Shown here piece after piece: positions 35,974 to 45,272 of a DNA stretch of 64,000 nucleotides. Origin of the DNA: Mycolicibacterium wolinskyi (lineage in GTDB: Bacteria; Actinomycetota; Actinomycetes; Mycobacteriales; Mycobacteriaceae). Under the pieces are notes generated by a model. It was not told the origin of the DNA. It ran no database searches and worked only from the letters and a program-made list of their open reading frames with translations. The first letter of the stretch is position 1; each line of letters opens with the position of its first letter. The translations under genes and the position numbers were made by a program. The stretch is taken from contig NZ_LQQA01000014.1 of assembly GCF_002101965.1 (NCBI RefSeq), forward strand, positions 1-64,000. The letters are read 5' to 3'.

Positions 35974-37023
35974 CTAGTTGACCGTGATCTCGACGCGGCG
36001 GTTCTGCGCCCTGCCCTGGGGGGTGTCGTTGCCTGCGATCGGATTCGCCGATCCGGCGCCGCTGGACGTCACGTGATCGGGCGCCAGACCCTGCGAAACC
36101 AGGTAGTCCGCAACGGCTTTGGCGCGATTCGCGCTGAGCGGAACGTTGATCGCGTCATTGCCGGAGCTGTCGGTGTAGCCCGTCACCGCTGCCCGCGCTC
36201 CCGGGCAGGTCTTCAATTTGTCGGCCACCTGGGTGAGCAGCTGCTCGGATCCCGAGGTCAGGCCGAACCCGTCGGTGTCGAAGTTGATCGGCGTGCGCAA
36301 CAACGCCGAGACATCGTCCTGCAGCGCCGCGCACGGGCCGGGCGCCGGAGCGGGGGCCGGTGGCGGGGCCGGAGCGGTGGGTGCCGGTGGCACCGGGCCG
36401 ACCGTGATGTTGTTGGTCAACTTGAGGTTTGGCCAACCCTGTTTCACGGCGGCCTCGACGGCCGCCCGCACCTCGTCGGAGGTTGCGGTCCCGGTGAGCG
36501 TCAGGCGGTCACCGTCGAGCTTGAAATCGAAATCCGGAATCCCGGCCGCCGCCGCTTGGAACACCGAACCGAGTGCAGCGGGATCCGGGGTGTTGACACC
36601 CGGCTTGATGTTCAAGTTGTCCACGAGGTTCACATCGGGACCGAACTGGGCCCGAAGGGAGTCGAGCAGTGCGGTTTTCGCCGCGTCGTCGGGCAGGTCA
36701 CCGGAGAGTGTTATGTCGTTGCCGTTGCGGGTGATCGACAACGGCGCGAACGACAGGTTCGGTGTGTTGACGTCAGGCGCGTTGGGGGCGTTGAGGTTCG
36801 GCGCGTTGACGTCCGGTGCACTCAATTTCGCCGACGGGTTAACGCTTGGCAAAGTCATTGCCGCGCCGTCGCCGGACCTGTCGGTCGAACTCCAACCGAT
36901 CAGGCCCAGCAACAGCGGTACGGCGAGAAGTGCGAGCAACCAACCTATTCCAGGTGGTCGCCGATAAAACTTGGAGGCTGTTTGCCAGCCCGTGATGGTC
37001 CGAGTTTCGTCCGAACTCGACAT
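35974..37023 (-). CDS. arfA: OmpATb-like outer membrane/envelope protein ArfA
   Basis: 349 residues. An N-terminal anchor helix (IGWLLALLAVPLLLGLIGW) precedes an Asn/Pro-rich linker with repeats of the kind DVNAPNLNAPN. A BON-like central region (about 110-215), a Pro/Ala-rich spacer and a C-terminal OmpA domain follow, with NFDTDGFGLTSGSEQLL and the peptidoglycan-binding signature SANRAKAVADYL and RAQNRRVEI. This matches M. tuberculosis OmpATb (Rv0899), linked with adaptation to acid and ammonia release. ATG 37023 was chosen over an upstream start that would add nine residues. First gene of the arfABC operon. Confidence 0.92.
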   Translation of the reverse strand: MSSSDETRTITGWQTASKFYRRPPGIGWLLALLAVPLLLGLIGWSSTDRSGDGAAMTLPSVNPSAKLSAPDVNAPNLNAPNAPDVNTPNLSFAPLSITRNGNDITLSGDLPDDAAKTALLDSLRAQFGPDVNLVDNLNIKPGVNTPDPAALGSVFQAAAAGIPDFDFKLDGDRLTLTGTATSDEVRAAVEAAVKQGWPNLKLTNNITVGPVPPAPTAPAPPPAPAPAPGPCAALQDDVSALLRTPINFDTDGFGLTSGSEQLLTQVADKLKTCPGARAAVTGYTDSSGNDAINVPLSANRAKAVADYLVSQGLAPDHVTSSGAGSANPIAGNDTPQGRAQNRRVEITVN

Positions 37024-37130
37024 TAGGTACTCCTGAAGTCGACTGAACAACTACCTACGGCGGCCAAACAGTTCGACCGTAGCAGCAAACAACAGGAGTG
37101 TGGACGGCTCGCGGAAACTCGTTGTGCAGG

Positions 37131-37493
37131 TCAGCGCGCCGCGAGCAGATCGATCACGAAGATCAACGTCTTTCCCGAAAGCCGGTGACCGGAACCAGCC
37201 GGACCGTATGCCTGTGCAGGCGGGATGACGAGTTTGCGGCGCCCGCCGACGCGCATCCCCGGGATGCCGTCCTGCCAGCCCTGGATCAGACCGCGCAGCG
37301 GAAACTCAATCGACTCACCGCGATTCCAGGAGCTGTCGAACTCCTCGCCGGTGTCGTACTCGACGCCGACGTAGTGCACCTCGACAGTTCCGCCGGGCAC
37401 GGCTTCTGGACCGTCGCCGACCACCAGATCGGTGATGACCAGCTCGGTGGGCGCAGGTCCATCCGGGAACTCGATCTCAGGTTTTGTACTCAC
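37131..37493 (-). CDS. FKBP-type peptidyl-prolyl cis-trans isomerase
   Basis: 120 residues, a single FKBP domain with no signal peptide. Family residues are visible: VEVHYVGVEYDTGEEFDSSW, the FPLRGLIQGWQDGIPGMRVG region and the RKLVIPPAQAYG loop. It catalyses prolyl isomerisation in protein folding in the cytoplasm. It is divergent from the DUF2630 gene by 31 bp. Confidence 0.92.
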   Translation of the reverse strand: MSTKPEIEFPDGPAPTELVITDLVVGDGPEAVPGGTVEVHYVGVEYDTGEEFDSSWNRGESIEFPLRGLIQGWQDGIPGMRVGGRRKLVIPPAQAYGPAGSGHRLSGKTLIFVIDLLAAR

Positions 37494-37524
37494 CGGACCA
37501 ACCGTAGTCGGGCAGACTGGCGGT

Positions 37525-37773
37525 GTGGCTAAAGATCAGGACATCCTCGCCGAAGTTCACCGACTCGTCGCAGAAGAGCAGGAGCTTCGCTCCAAACTGC
37601 AGCGTCGGGAGATCGACGAGGACGAAGAGCATCGGCGACTGCAGTCGCTGGAGGTGGCGCTGGACCAGTGCTGGGACCTGTTGCGGCAACGCCGGGCCTT
37701 GCGGGAGACCGGCCAGGACCCGCGGGAGGCCCAAGTCCGCCCGGCCGATGAAGTCGAGGGCTACAAGAACTGA
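37525..37773 (+). CDS. DUF2630-family small protein
   Basis: 82 residues, all helical and charged (VHRLVAEEQELRSKLQRREI), and without membrane segments. It matches the DUF2630 family; Rv0898c is the tuberculosis equivalent by position. Function unknown. GTG 37525 is used. The phytoene-desaturase-like gene begins 15 bp downstream, so the two are likely co-transcribed. Confidence 0.8.
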   Translation: MAKDQDILAEVHRLVAEEQELRSKLQRREIDEDEEHRRLQSLEVALDQCWDLLRQRRALRETGQDPREAQVRPADEVEGYKN

Positions 37774-37788
37774 CCGGGTCGGCTCGAC

Positions 37789-39345
37789 GTGACCCAACCA
37801 CGGCTTGACGCCGTCATCGTCGGCGGCGGACACAACGGTCTGGTGGCCGCCGCCTATCTGGCCCGCGCCGGACGCCGGGTCGTCGTGCTCGAGCGTCTCG
37901 ACCATGTGGGCGGTGCGGCCGTCTCCGCGCACGCCTTCGACGGCGTCGATGCCCGGCTCTCGCGGTATTCGTACCTCGTGAGCCTGTTGCCGCGGCGCAT
38001 CGTCGAAGACATTGGTGCGCGGATCCGGCTGGCGCGCCGCCACTATTCGTCGTACACGCCCGATCCGTCCACCGCGGGCCGCACCGGACTGCTGATCGGG
38101 CCGGAGTCGACGTTCGCCGCCGTGGGAGCAGAGGCCGACGCCACGAGTTTTCGTGAGTTCTACCGGCGCTGCGGCCTTGTCACCGAACGGATCTGGCCGA
38201 CGCTGTTGCAGCCGTTGCGCACTCGCAGCGGGCTGCGCGGCCACGTGCTGGCCGGGCAGGATGCCGAGGCCGCCGCAGCGTGGGAGGCGCTGACCGAACG
38301 GCCGATCGGCGATGCGATAACCGCCGCCGTGCAAAACGATCTGGTACGCGGCGTCATGGCCACCGACGCATTGATCGGCACGTTCGCCGACACCGGCGAC
38401 CCATCGCTGCTGCAGAACGTGTGCTTCCTCTACCACCTCGTGGGCGGCGGTACCGGCGACTGGGATGTCCCGATCGGCGGGATGGGCGCCGTGACCGGCG
38501 CACTCGCCGCGTCCGCGGCCGGGTTCGGGGCCGAAATCATCACGGGTGCAGAGGTTCACGGGATCGACCCGGACGGTCAGGTGCGCTACCGGCACAACGG
38601 CAAGGCGCACCAACTCAGCGCCGACCACATTCTGGCCAACGTCACGCCCGCCGTGCTGGCCGACCTACTCGGCGAACCGGCGCCCGACACCGCACCGGGT
38701 GCCCAGGTGAAGGTCAATCTGATGCTTCGTCGACTGCCCCGGCTTCGTGACGACAGCGTCACGCCACAGCAGGCGTTCGGGGGCACGTTTCACATCAACG
38801 AGACGTTCAGTCAACTCGGCGACGCCTATGTGGCCGCGGCCGACGGGCGAGTGCCCGAGCCACTGCCCTGCGAAATCTATTGCCACTCATTGACCGACCC
38901 GAGCATCCTGTCCGACGACCTGCGGGCATCCGGAGCGCAGACGCTCACCGTCTTCGGCCTGCACACCCCGCACGCACTGGCTGTCGGCGACCCGGACCGG
39001 ATGCGGGACAGGCTGACCTCCGCGGTGCTCAACTCGCTGAATTCCGTTCTGGCCGAACCGATTCAAGACGTTCTCATGGAGGACGCCGCGGGCCGGTTGT
39101 GCATCGAGGCCAAGACGACCGTCGACCTGGACCGGGCATTGGGGATGACCGCGGGCAACATCTTCCACGGCGCGTTGCGCTGGCCGTTCACCGAGGACGA
39201 CGAACCGCTCGACACCCCGGCCCAGCGGTGGGGGGTCGCGACCGCGCACGACCGGATCCTGTTGTGCGGGTCCGGTTCCCGGCGCGGCGGCGCGGTGTCG
39301 GGCATCGGCGGACACAACGCGGCGATGGCGGTGCTGGAAGGCTGA
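37789..39345 (+). CDS. FAD-dependent oxidoreductase, phytoene desaturase-like
   Basis: 518 residues. The N-terminal FAD-binding Rossmann motif is VIVGGGHNGLVAAAYLARAG with the acidic residue VVVLE at the end of strand 2. The C terminus has the second flavin contact GSGSRRGGAVSGIGGHNAA. It belongs to the amine-oxidase/phytoene-desaturase superfamily and corresponds by position to Rv0897c. No carotenoid genes are nearby, so a carotenoid role is unlikely. GTG start. Convergent with the MarR gene across a hairpin repeat. Confidence 0.88.
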   Translation: MTQPRLDAVIVGGGHNGLVAAAYLARAGRRVVVLERLDHVGGAAVSAHAFDGVDARLSRYSYLVSLLPRRIVEDIGARIRLARRHYSSYTPDPSTAGRTGLLIGPESTFAAVGAEADATSFREFYRRCGLVTERIWPTLLQPLRTRSGLRGHVLAGQDAEAAAAWEALTERPIGDAITAAVQNDLVRGVMATDALIGTFADTGDPSLLQNVCFLYHLVGGGTGDWDVPIGGMGAVTGALAASAAGFGAEIITGAEVHGIDPDGQVRYRHNGKAHQLSADHILANVTPAVLADLLGEPAPDTAPGAQVKVNLMLRRLPRLRDDSVTPQQAFGGTFHINETFSQLGDAYVAAADGRVPEPLPCEIYCHSLTDPSILSDDLRASGAQTLTVFGLHTPHALAVGDPDRMRDRLTSAVLNSLNSVLAEPIQDVLMEDAAGRLCIEAKTTVDLDRALGMTAGNIFHGALRWPFTEDDEPLDTPAQRWGVATAHDRILLCGSGSRRGGAVSGIGGHNAAMAVLEG

Positions 39346-39357
39346 GCGCCCAGCCCG

Positions 39358-39418
39358 CCGAAACTGCATCCAGGGCTGTAAAGAACGCGGCTAAGCAACC
39401 GGGAATGCAGTTCCGCGG
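39358..39418. terminator. Inverted repeat between convergent genes
   Basis: AACTGCAT at 39362-39369 and its complement ATGCAGTT at 39405-39412 form the core of a longer imperfect stem (arms about 39358-39371 and 39401-39415). It sits in the 89-bp gap between the oxidoreductase and the MarR gene. It may act as a two-way terminator or be a dispersed repeat. Confidence 0.45.
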
Positions 39419-39434
39419 AGTCTTGGCTGAGCGC

Positions 39435-39851
39435 CTAGCCCGACACCTTGGCCAGGATTTCGCGCAGGATATCGAGATCGGCCGCGTCGAGCGCGCCGAG
39501 CGCCTCGGGCGCCGGATCGTCGACGGCCTCGATGGCTTTCCACATGTCGCGGCCCGCCTCGGTGATCGACACCGTCTTGCACCGGCGATTGGCCGGATCG
39601 ACCTTGCGGACGACCAACCCACGTTCTTCGAGGTCGTTGACGGCCACCGTCGCGGCGGGCGCGTCCATGGTGGCGGCGTGCGCGAGCTGTTTGACCGTCA
39701 TCGGCGCCTGGGCCAGCCGGCGCAGGATGCGAATCCGGCTGAACGGCAGACCGCTGCGCTCGATCACCGCGCGCTTCCAGCTGTCACGGTTGTCGAACAC
39801 CAGTGCGGTCAGGGCGCGCCAGACTTCGTCGGCCGCCGGATTACCGGACAT
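39435..39851 (-). CDS. MarR-family transcriptional regulator
   Basis: 138 residues with a winged helix-turn-helix (MTVKQLAHAATMDAPAATVA, wing around DLEERGLVVRKVDPANRR). The gene overlaps the end of the MFS exporter gene by 11 bases and is co-transcribed with it. It probably represses the exporter operon through the paired ACAA-TTGT sites next to the exporter start. MarR proteins respond to phenolic or drug-like ligands. Confidence 0.88.
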   Translation of the reverse strand: MSGNPAADEVWRALTALVFDNRDSWKRAVIERSGLPFSRIRILRRLAQAPMTVKQLAHAATMDAPAATVAVNDLEERGLVVRKVDPANRRCKTVSITEAGRDMWKAIEAVDDPAPEALGALDAADLDILREILAKVSG

Positions 39852-41298
39852 GTGCCACCTCGGAGCTGCGATGGTGCTGGCCGATCAACGGCGCCAGCCG
39901 CTCCGCCGAACGCAGTGCCCACGGCGACGTGGACACGATGCCCAGCATGAAGATCAGCACACCAAAACCGGCGAATACCAACCAGAGTGGCCGGGCGGCG
40001 GCCGCGAAGTCGATCGAGTTGTCGGTCAACGCCGCGCCCAGCGCCGAACCGCACAGCGCCACACCGAGGCTCACGCCGACCTGGCGGCTGGTCGATGCCA
40101 CGGCCGAGGCGGCGCCGGCCCGGTCGGTGGGCATCCCGCTGACGGCCGTGTTGGTGATGGGCGCGTTGACCATCGAGAACCCGATGCCGATCACCGCGAA
40201 CACGATCAGCAGCTGCCACACCGGCGTGGTGCCGGTGATCTGGGTGAGCATCAGGGTTGAAGTGGTCAGCAGCGCACCGGAGATCAGCAGTGACGGCCTG
40301 GCCCCGAACCGTCCGACCATCCGCCCTGACAGCGGCGAAAAGATCAGGGCGCCAACGGCTACCGGCAGATAGATCAGGCCGGTGTGCATTGCCGAAAAGC
40401 CCCGGTGGTCCTGCAGGTACAGCGACATCAAGAACAGGAACGCGCCCCACGTCGCGAACGCGCACACCGCGATCCCGGTCGCGGACGCGAACGGAACGCT
40501 GCGGAAGAACCGCAGGTCGATGAACGGATCACGGCGTCGCGACTCAAAGCGCAGGAACACCACGAAGGCGATCACGGCGACAACACCGATCCCGACGATG
40601 AGCGGGTGATCCCAGCCGAGGAACGGTCCCTCGATCAGCACGAAGACGACACCGAACAGGAATGCCACCCCCAGCAGCTGGCCGATCGGATCGATGTCGC
40701 GCATCGTGGCCGACTTGGACTCCGGCACGAAGATCGCCGTGAGGAGGATGGCCAGTGCGCAGATCGGCAGGTTGATCCAGAACACCGCACGCCAGTCCAC
40801 GTACTCGATCAGGGCGCCGCCGACGATCGGGCCGAGCGCCATGGAGATACCGACAACGCCGCCCCACACGCCGATGGCGCGTGCTCGTTCCACCCGGCCG
40901 GTGAACACCTGCGTGATGATCGACATCGCGACCGGGTTCATCATCGAACCGCCCAGTGCCTGCAGGAACCGGGCGGCGATCAGGGTTTCGATGTTGGGGG
41001 CGATGCTGCACAGCAGCGATGCCGTCGCAAAGACCGTCAAGCCGATCTGGAACGTGCGCCGCCTGCCGAAGCGGTCGCCTGCGGCACCCGACAGCAGCAG
41101 TACCGACGCCAACGCGAGCGTGTAGATGTCGATGACCCACTGCAGCTGCGACGGTGAGGCATCGAGATCGGCGCGGATGCTCGGGATGGCGACGTTGACG
41201 ATGGTCGCATCCATCGACACGATCAGCAGGCTCAGACAGCACGAGACGAGGATGATCGCCTTGCGCCGAGCGCTGAGCGGTTCGACGGTTTCAATCAC
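39841..41298 (-). CDS. MFS drug exporter, EmrB/QacA (14-segment) type
   Basis: 485 residues with about 14 membrane segments. The DHA2-family motif LSGAAGDRFGRRRTFQIGL lies between segments 2 and 3, and motif C-like WGGVVGISMALGPIVGGAL in segment 5. It is a proton-coupled multidrug exporter type. Its start codon lies directly beside two 11-bp palindromic sites (41299-41309 and 41316-41326), and the MarR gene follows, so it is likely inducible by its substrate. Confidence 0.9.
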   Translation of the reverse strand: MIETVEPLSARRKAIILVSCCLSLLIVSMDATIVNVAIPSIRADLDASPSQLQWVIDIYTLALASVLLLSGAAGDRFGRRRTFQIGLTVFATASLLCSIAPNIETLIAARFLQALGGSMMNPVAMSIITQVFTGRVERARAIGVWGGVVGISMALGPIVGGALIEYVDWRAVFWINLPICALAILLTAIFVPESKSATMRDIDPIGQLLGVAFLFGVVFVLIEGPFLGWDHPLIVGIGVVAVIAFVVFLRFESRRRDPFIDLRFFRSVPFASATGIAVCAFATWGAFLFLMSLYLQDHRGFSAMHTGLIYLPVAVGALIFSPLSGRMVGRFGARPSLLISGALLTTSTLMLTQITGTTPVWQLLIVFAVIGIGFSMVNAPITNTAVSGMPTDRAGAASAVASTSRQVGVSLGVALCGSALGAALTDNSIDFAAAARPLWLVFAGFGVLIFMLGIVSTSPWALRSAERLAPLIGQHHRSSEVAHVR

Positions 41299-41326
41299 AC
41301 AACGATTGTGAATCTACAACTATTGT
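41299..41326. promoter_or_regulatory. Paired MarR-type operator sites
   Basis: ACAACGATTGT (41299-41309) and ACAACTATTGT (41316-41326) are two palindromes with identical ACAA/TTGT arms, 17 bp apart. The first touches the MFS start codon. They fit binding by the MarR protein of the same operon and could also affect the divergent YbaK gene 36 bp away. Confidence 0.6.
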
Positions 41327-41362
41327 TCTCGCAAGCACCGACCATCGGTGAGAATCGTCACC

Positions 41363-41827
41363 GTGAACGAACGGAACTCCCGCGTGGCGGCCGCCGTCGC
41401 CGCCGCAGGCATCGAACCGGCCATCAAGATCCTCGACGCCGACGCCAAGACCGCCGCCGCGGCGGCCGCCCAATTGGGTTGTGAAGTCGGCGCAATCGCC
41501 AACAGTCTCGTATTCGAATGCGACGGCGAGCCACTGCTCGTCATGGCCAGCGGGGCGGCACGGGTGAACACCGACGTGCTGGCACAACACCTGGGAGCCC
41601 ACACGATCGCCAAGGCCGACGCGAAACTCGTGCGCAGTGCAACGGGCCAAGTCATCGGCGGTGTCGCGCCCACGGGCCATCCTGCCCCGTTACGGACGGT
41701 CGTGGACGAGACGCTGGCGTCCTACCCGCTGATCTGGACCGCCGCGGGCACGGCCGACTCGGTGATGCCGTTGACCTACGACCAGCTGCTGAGCCTCACC
41801 GGAGGAAAGGCCGTCGCGGTCCGCTAG
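41363..41827 (+). CDS. YbaK/EbsC-family aminoacyl-tRNA deacylase
   Basis: About 154 residues of the YbaK/EbsC family, which hydrolyses mischarged tRNAs such as Cys-tRNA-Pro. Typical motifs are [19 protein letters not shown], the conserved Lys in [15 protein letters not shown] and the [12 protein letters not shown] loop. GTG 41363 is preferred; GAGAAT seven bases before it could be a -10 for a leaderless transcript. GTG 41348 would add five residues. It is divergent from the MFS-MarR operon and convergent with gltA, 10 bp away. Confidence 0.85.
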   Translation: MNERNSRVAAAVAAAGIEPAIKILDADAKTAAAAAAQLGCEVGAIANSLVFECDGEPLLVMASGAARVNTDVLAQHLGAHTIAKADAKLVRSATGQVIGGVAPTGHPAPLRTVVDETLASYPLIWTAAGTADSVMPLTYDQLLSLTGGKAVAVR

Positions 41828-41837
41828 GTCTTGCGGG

Positions 41838-43142
41838 CTAGCGGCCCGAGATGTCGGAGTACGCGCGCTCGGTGTAGCCGGTGTAGATCTGGCGCGGGCG
41901 GCCGATCTTGTTGGGCTCGGAGTGCATCTCACGCCAGTGCGCGATCCAGCCGGGCAGCCGGCCGAGCGCGAACAGCACGGTGAACATGCGGGTCGGGAAG
42001 CCCATGGCCCGGTAGATCACGCCGGTGTAGTAGTCGACGTTCGGGTAGAGCTTGCGCTCGATGAAGAACTCGTCGGTCAGCGCGATCTCTTCGAGCGCCT
42101 TGGCGATGTCGAGCAGTTCGTCGTCGCCGCCGAGCTTGCCCAGGATCTTGTCGGCCTGCTCCTTGACGATGCGTGCGCGCGGGTCGTAGTTCTTGTAGAC
42201 CCGGTGGCCGAAGCCCATGAGCTTGACGCCGTCCTCGCGGTTCTTGACCTTCTTGACGAAGTCGTGAACGTCGCCGCCCTCGGTGCGGATCTTCTCCAGC
42301 ATCTCCAACACGGCCTGGTTGGCGCCGCCGTGCAGCGGGCCCCACAGCGCGTTGATGCCACCCGAGATCGAGGTGAACAGGTTGGCCTGCGACGAGCCGA
42401 CCAGCCGCACCGTCGACGTCGAGCAGTTCTGCTCGTGATCGGCGTGCAGGATCAGCAGCATGTCCAGCGCGCGCACGATCTCCGGATCGACCTCATACGG
42501 CTCGGCCGGGAAGCCGAACGTCATGCGCAGGAAGTTCTCGACGAGCGTCAGCGAGTTGTCCGGGTACAGGAACGGCTGGCCGACCGACTTCTTGTAGGCG
42601 TAGGCCGCGATGGTCGGCAGCTTGGCCAGCAGCCGGATCGTCGACAGCTCGACCTGATCGTTGTCGAGCGGATCGAGCGAGTCCTGGTAGTACGCGCTCA
42701 ACGCGTTGGCCGCACTCGACAGCACCGGCATGGGGTGCGCATTGCGCGGGAACCCGTCGAAGAACCGCTTGAGGTCCTCGTGCAGCAGGGTATGGCGCTG
42801 AATCTGGGTGGTGAACTTCTCCAGCTGCTCGGCCGTCGGCAGCTCGCCGTAGATCAGCAGGTAGCTGACCTCGATGAACGTCGACTTCTCGGCCAGCTGC
42901 TCGATCGGGTAACCCCGGTAGCGCAGGATTCCGGCATCACCGTCGATATAGGTGATAGCGGACTTGGTGGACGCGGTGTTGACGAAGCCACCATCGAACG
43001 TGGTGTAGCCGGACTTGGCCAGCAACGGGCCAAGCGCGATTCCGTCAGCGCCCTCGGTGGCGTGGACAATCTCCAGATCGAGCTCGCCACCTGGGTACTG
43101 GAGGGTGGCGTGCTCTTGCCCACTCGACGGGTTTTCGGCCAC
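41838..43142 (-). CDS. gltA: Citrate synthase GltA (main, type II-like)
   Basis: 434 residues. It condenses oxaloacetate and acetyl-CoA to citrate, the first step of the TCA cycle. Active-site His residues are in [11 protein letters not shown] and [10 protein letters not shown], and Asp in the C-terminal [19 protein letters not shown] region context. The [14 protein letters not shown] motif binds substrate. From memory it is close to M. tuberculosis GltA2. GTG 43142 with an AAGGGA ribosome site is chosen because the protein then lines up with GltA2; a longer frame to 43199 is unlikely. An inverted repeat lies 84-118 bp upstream. Confidence 0.95.
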   Translation of the reverse strand: MAENPSSGQEHATLQYPGGELDLEIVHATEGADGIALGPLLAKSGYTTFDGGFVNTASTKSAITYIDGDAGILRYRGYPIEQLAEKSTFIEVSYLLIYGELPTAEQLEKFTTQIQRHTLLHEDLKRFFDGFPRNAHPMPVLSSAANALSAYYQDSLDPLDNDQVELSTIRLLAKLPTIAAYAYKKSVGQPFLYPDNSLTLVENFLRMTFGFPAEPYEVDPEIVRALDMLLILHADHEQNCSTSTVRLVGSSQANLFTSISGGINALWGPLHGGANQAVLEMLEKIRTEGGDVHDFVKKVKNREDGVKLMGFGHRVYKNYDPRARIVKEQADKILGKLGGDDELLDIAKALEEIALTDEFFIERKLYPNVDYYTGVIYRAMGFPTRMFTVLFALGRLPGWIAHWREMHSEPNKIGRPRQIYTGYTERAYSDISGR

Positions 43143-43225
43143 GGGAATCCCTTCATCGACGCTGGGAACCGACAACTGCTCTACAAAAGGTAGTCGCATT
43201 CAGTCGGCGGTGCCCGCGGGGGGTT

Positions 43226-43260
43226 ACCAACCGGTCACACCAACTGGCCGACCGGTTGGT
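43226..43260. promoter_or_regulatory. Inverted repeat upstream of gltA, at the 3-prime end of a TetR gene
   Basis: ACCAACCGGTC (43226-43236) and GACCGGTTGGT (43250-43260) are exact 11-bp complements with a 13-bp spacer. The pair overlaps the last codons of the upstream TetR gene and precedes gltA. It may be a TetR-type operator acting on gltA, or a hairpin ending the tetR transcript; no T run follows, which favours the operator reading. Confidence 0.5.
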
Positions 43261-43894
43261 GAAGCCCTGCGGTTACCTCCAGAAACTCTGCATAGGTGCT
43301 CTCGATGCGGGCGACGATGCCGTCGACGGTCATGGTCGCCCAGTCCACGGCCGGCCCCAGTTGCGCCAGCGACGTCATGATGATCGAACCCCACACCGCG
43401 GCCGTCAGCTGGAGTCGGCGGTCGTCGCCGGACACCCCCATCCGCTTCGCGAGAGCGGCGTTGACGGCGTCCATCCGGAACTGTGACGCCGCGTGCATGA
43501 GCGCCGCCGACGACGTGATGATGCGAGCCGAGGCGAGCAGTCGGTCGGCCGTCAGCCGGCTGGGCGGTGCGGTCTTGGTCTTGGTGAACGCCTGCACGTG
43601 CGCCCGGTATAGAGCCTCGATGTCGCTGACTTCCGGAGGCTGTTCGGCGAGTTCGACCGCGACCATTTCGACCACCTCGTCGATGAACGCCAACACCACG
43701 GCGTCCTTGGTGGCGAAGTACCGACTGAACGTGCGCGGCGACACTTCGGCGACCGCGGCGATCTGGTCGACGGTCGTCTGTTCGAATCCCTGCCGGTTGC
43801 ACAGCTCGACCGCGGCGTCGATCAACGTCGCCCGAGTGCGCTGCTTCTTCCGCTCGCGCAGACCGGGCTCGGTCTGCCGCACCTCTTGCGCCAC
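43235..43894 (-). CDS. TetR-family transcriptional regulator
   Basis: 219 residues. The helix-turn-helix is TVDQIAAVAEVSPRTFSRYF, followed by a TetR ligand domain with no close family I can name. GTG start. It lies upstream of gltA on the same strand with 92 bp between, so it could influence citrate synthase through the inverted repeat in that gap. The YFATKDAVV motif at the end of the DNA-binding domain is typical for the family. Confidence 0.88.
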   Translation of the reverse strand: MAQEVRQTEPGLRERKKQRTRATLIDAAVELCNRQGFEQTTVDQIAAVAEVSPRTFSRYFATKDAVVLAFIDEVVEMVAVELAEQPPEVSDIEALYRAHVQAFTKTKTAPPSRLTADRLLASARIITSSAALMHAASQFRMDAVNAALAKRMGVSGDDRRLQLTAAVWGSIIMTSLAQLGPAVDWATMTVDGIVARIESTYAEFLEVTAGLHQPVGQLV

Positions 43895-43964
43895 GACCGG
43901 ATGCTATCCCCATTACGTGAGGGTTACGGGCAACTAAGTGACAACCGGTGCAATTTGCCGGTGC

Positions 43965-45269
43965 TCAGACTTTGTCCGGCTCGGACTGATCGTCACGAGC
44001 CGCGAACCCGGCGACGCGATATCGCACGAATGCCGGAACGACCAGCGCCGCGATCACCACGCCGACGACCACGAGCGCTCCGCCGCCTGCCGCCGCCACC
44101 GTCGTACCGACCGCGGCCGCGGCCGCACCGTGCAACGTGTCAGCAAGCCGCGGACCGCCCGCCACAACGACGGTGAAGACGCCCTGCAGCCGCCCGCGAA
44201 GCTCATCCGAGGCGGCCTGCTGCAGGATCGTCGACCGGAACGCCGCCGACACCATGTCCGCAGCGCCACCAATTGCCAAGAACGCCAAGGCAATCCACAA
44301 GAACGTCCCTGCGGTCCCGCCCGCCAGCCCACCTGCCAGGCCGAACCCGACCATCGCGACGCCCCAGGCGACGATGGCCACGACGACCGCAAGGCCCTGC
44401 CTGCGGATCCGTGGCAGCCACCCCGAGAACACCCCGCCCAGCACCGCGCCTGCCGACATCGCCGCGGCCAGCAGCGCCATCACGGTGCCGCCTTCGACCG
44501 GGCCGCCGAAGCTCTCGTGCGCCATCTGCGGGAACAGCGCACGCGGCATGCCGAAGATCATCGCGATGAGGTCGACGACGAACGACATCAGCACCACGCG
44601 GTTGCCGGCGAGGTAGCGGAAGCCGTCGAGGACGGCGGTCAGCCCCCAGCGCGCCGAGCCCTGTTCGGTGCTCGTCGGCGGCATCGGCGCGAGGCGCACC
44701 GTGGCCCAGATCGGCGCCAGACAGGTGATCGCATCGATCAGGTACAGCGTCGAGAGGTCCACCCAGCTGAGCAACAGACCGGCCAGCAGCGGGCCGACGA
44801 TGGCGCCGAACTGCATGACGGTCATGTTCAGCGAGTTGGCCGCGGGCAACTGTTCGCCCGGCACCATGCGGGGGATCGCCGCGGACCGCGTCGGGCTGTT
44901 GATCGCGTAGAACGCCTGCTGCACCGACAGCAGGCAGAGCACCACCCAGACGTTGTCGAGCCCGGCGGCCGCCTGCACCCACAGCAGCACCGAAGACACG
45001 GCCAGCCCGATCGACGCGATGATCAGCAGCAGCCTGCGGTCCATCGCGTCGGCCCACGCACCGCCCCACAGGCCGAACACGATCAACGGCACCAAGGCGA
45101 ACAATCCCGACAGCCCGACGTAGGCCGAGTTCTGGGTGAGCGCGTACAGCTGCACCGGCACCGCGAAGATCGTCAGGTTGGCGCCGATGACGGTCGGGAT
45201 GCCGGCCAGCCACAACCGGCGGAAGTCTGGTGAGCGCAGCGGTGTGGTGTCGGCGAAGAAGCCCCGCAC
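43965..45269 (-). CDS. MFS transporter, EntS-like 12-segment family
   Basis: 434 residues with 12 predicted membrane segments. The start PLRSPDFRRLWLAGIPTVIG and the loop GAWADAMDRRLLLIIAS place it in the MFS_3 (EntS/Tap-like) family of siderophore and drug exporters. GTG 45269 lies 3 bp after the pdxH stop, so it is co-transcribed with pdxH. A link between the two functions is not obvious. The substrate is not known; tetracycline- or aminoglycoside-type efflux by family members is general knowledge only. Confidence 0.87.
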   Translation of the reverse strand: MRGFFADTTPLRSPDFRRLWLAGIPTVIGANLTIFAVPVQLYALTQNSAYVGLSGLFALVPLIVFGLWGGAWADAMDRRLLLIIASIGLAVSSVLLWVQAAAGLDNVWVVLCLLSVQQAFYAINSPTRSAAIPRMVPGEQLPAANSLNMTVMQFGAIVGPLLAGLLLSWVDLSTLYLIDAITCLAPIWATVRLAPMPPTSTEQGSARWGLTAVLDGFRYLAGNRVVLMSFVVDLIAMIFGMPRALFPQMAHESFGGPVEGGTVMALLAAAMSAGAVLGGVFSGWLPRIRRQGLAVVVAIVAWGVAMVGFGLAGGLAGGTAGTFLWIALAFLAIGGAADMVSAAFRSTILQQAASDELRGRLQGVFTVVVAGGPRLADTLHGAAAAAVGTTVAAAGGGALVVVGVVIAALVVPAFVRYRVAGFAARDDQSEPDKV

Positions 45270-45272
45270 GGG

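Noticed and set aside
37789..39345. Carotenoid biosynthesis gene
   Set aside because: The fold is phytoene desaturase-like, but no crt genes are nearby and the family has other roles.
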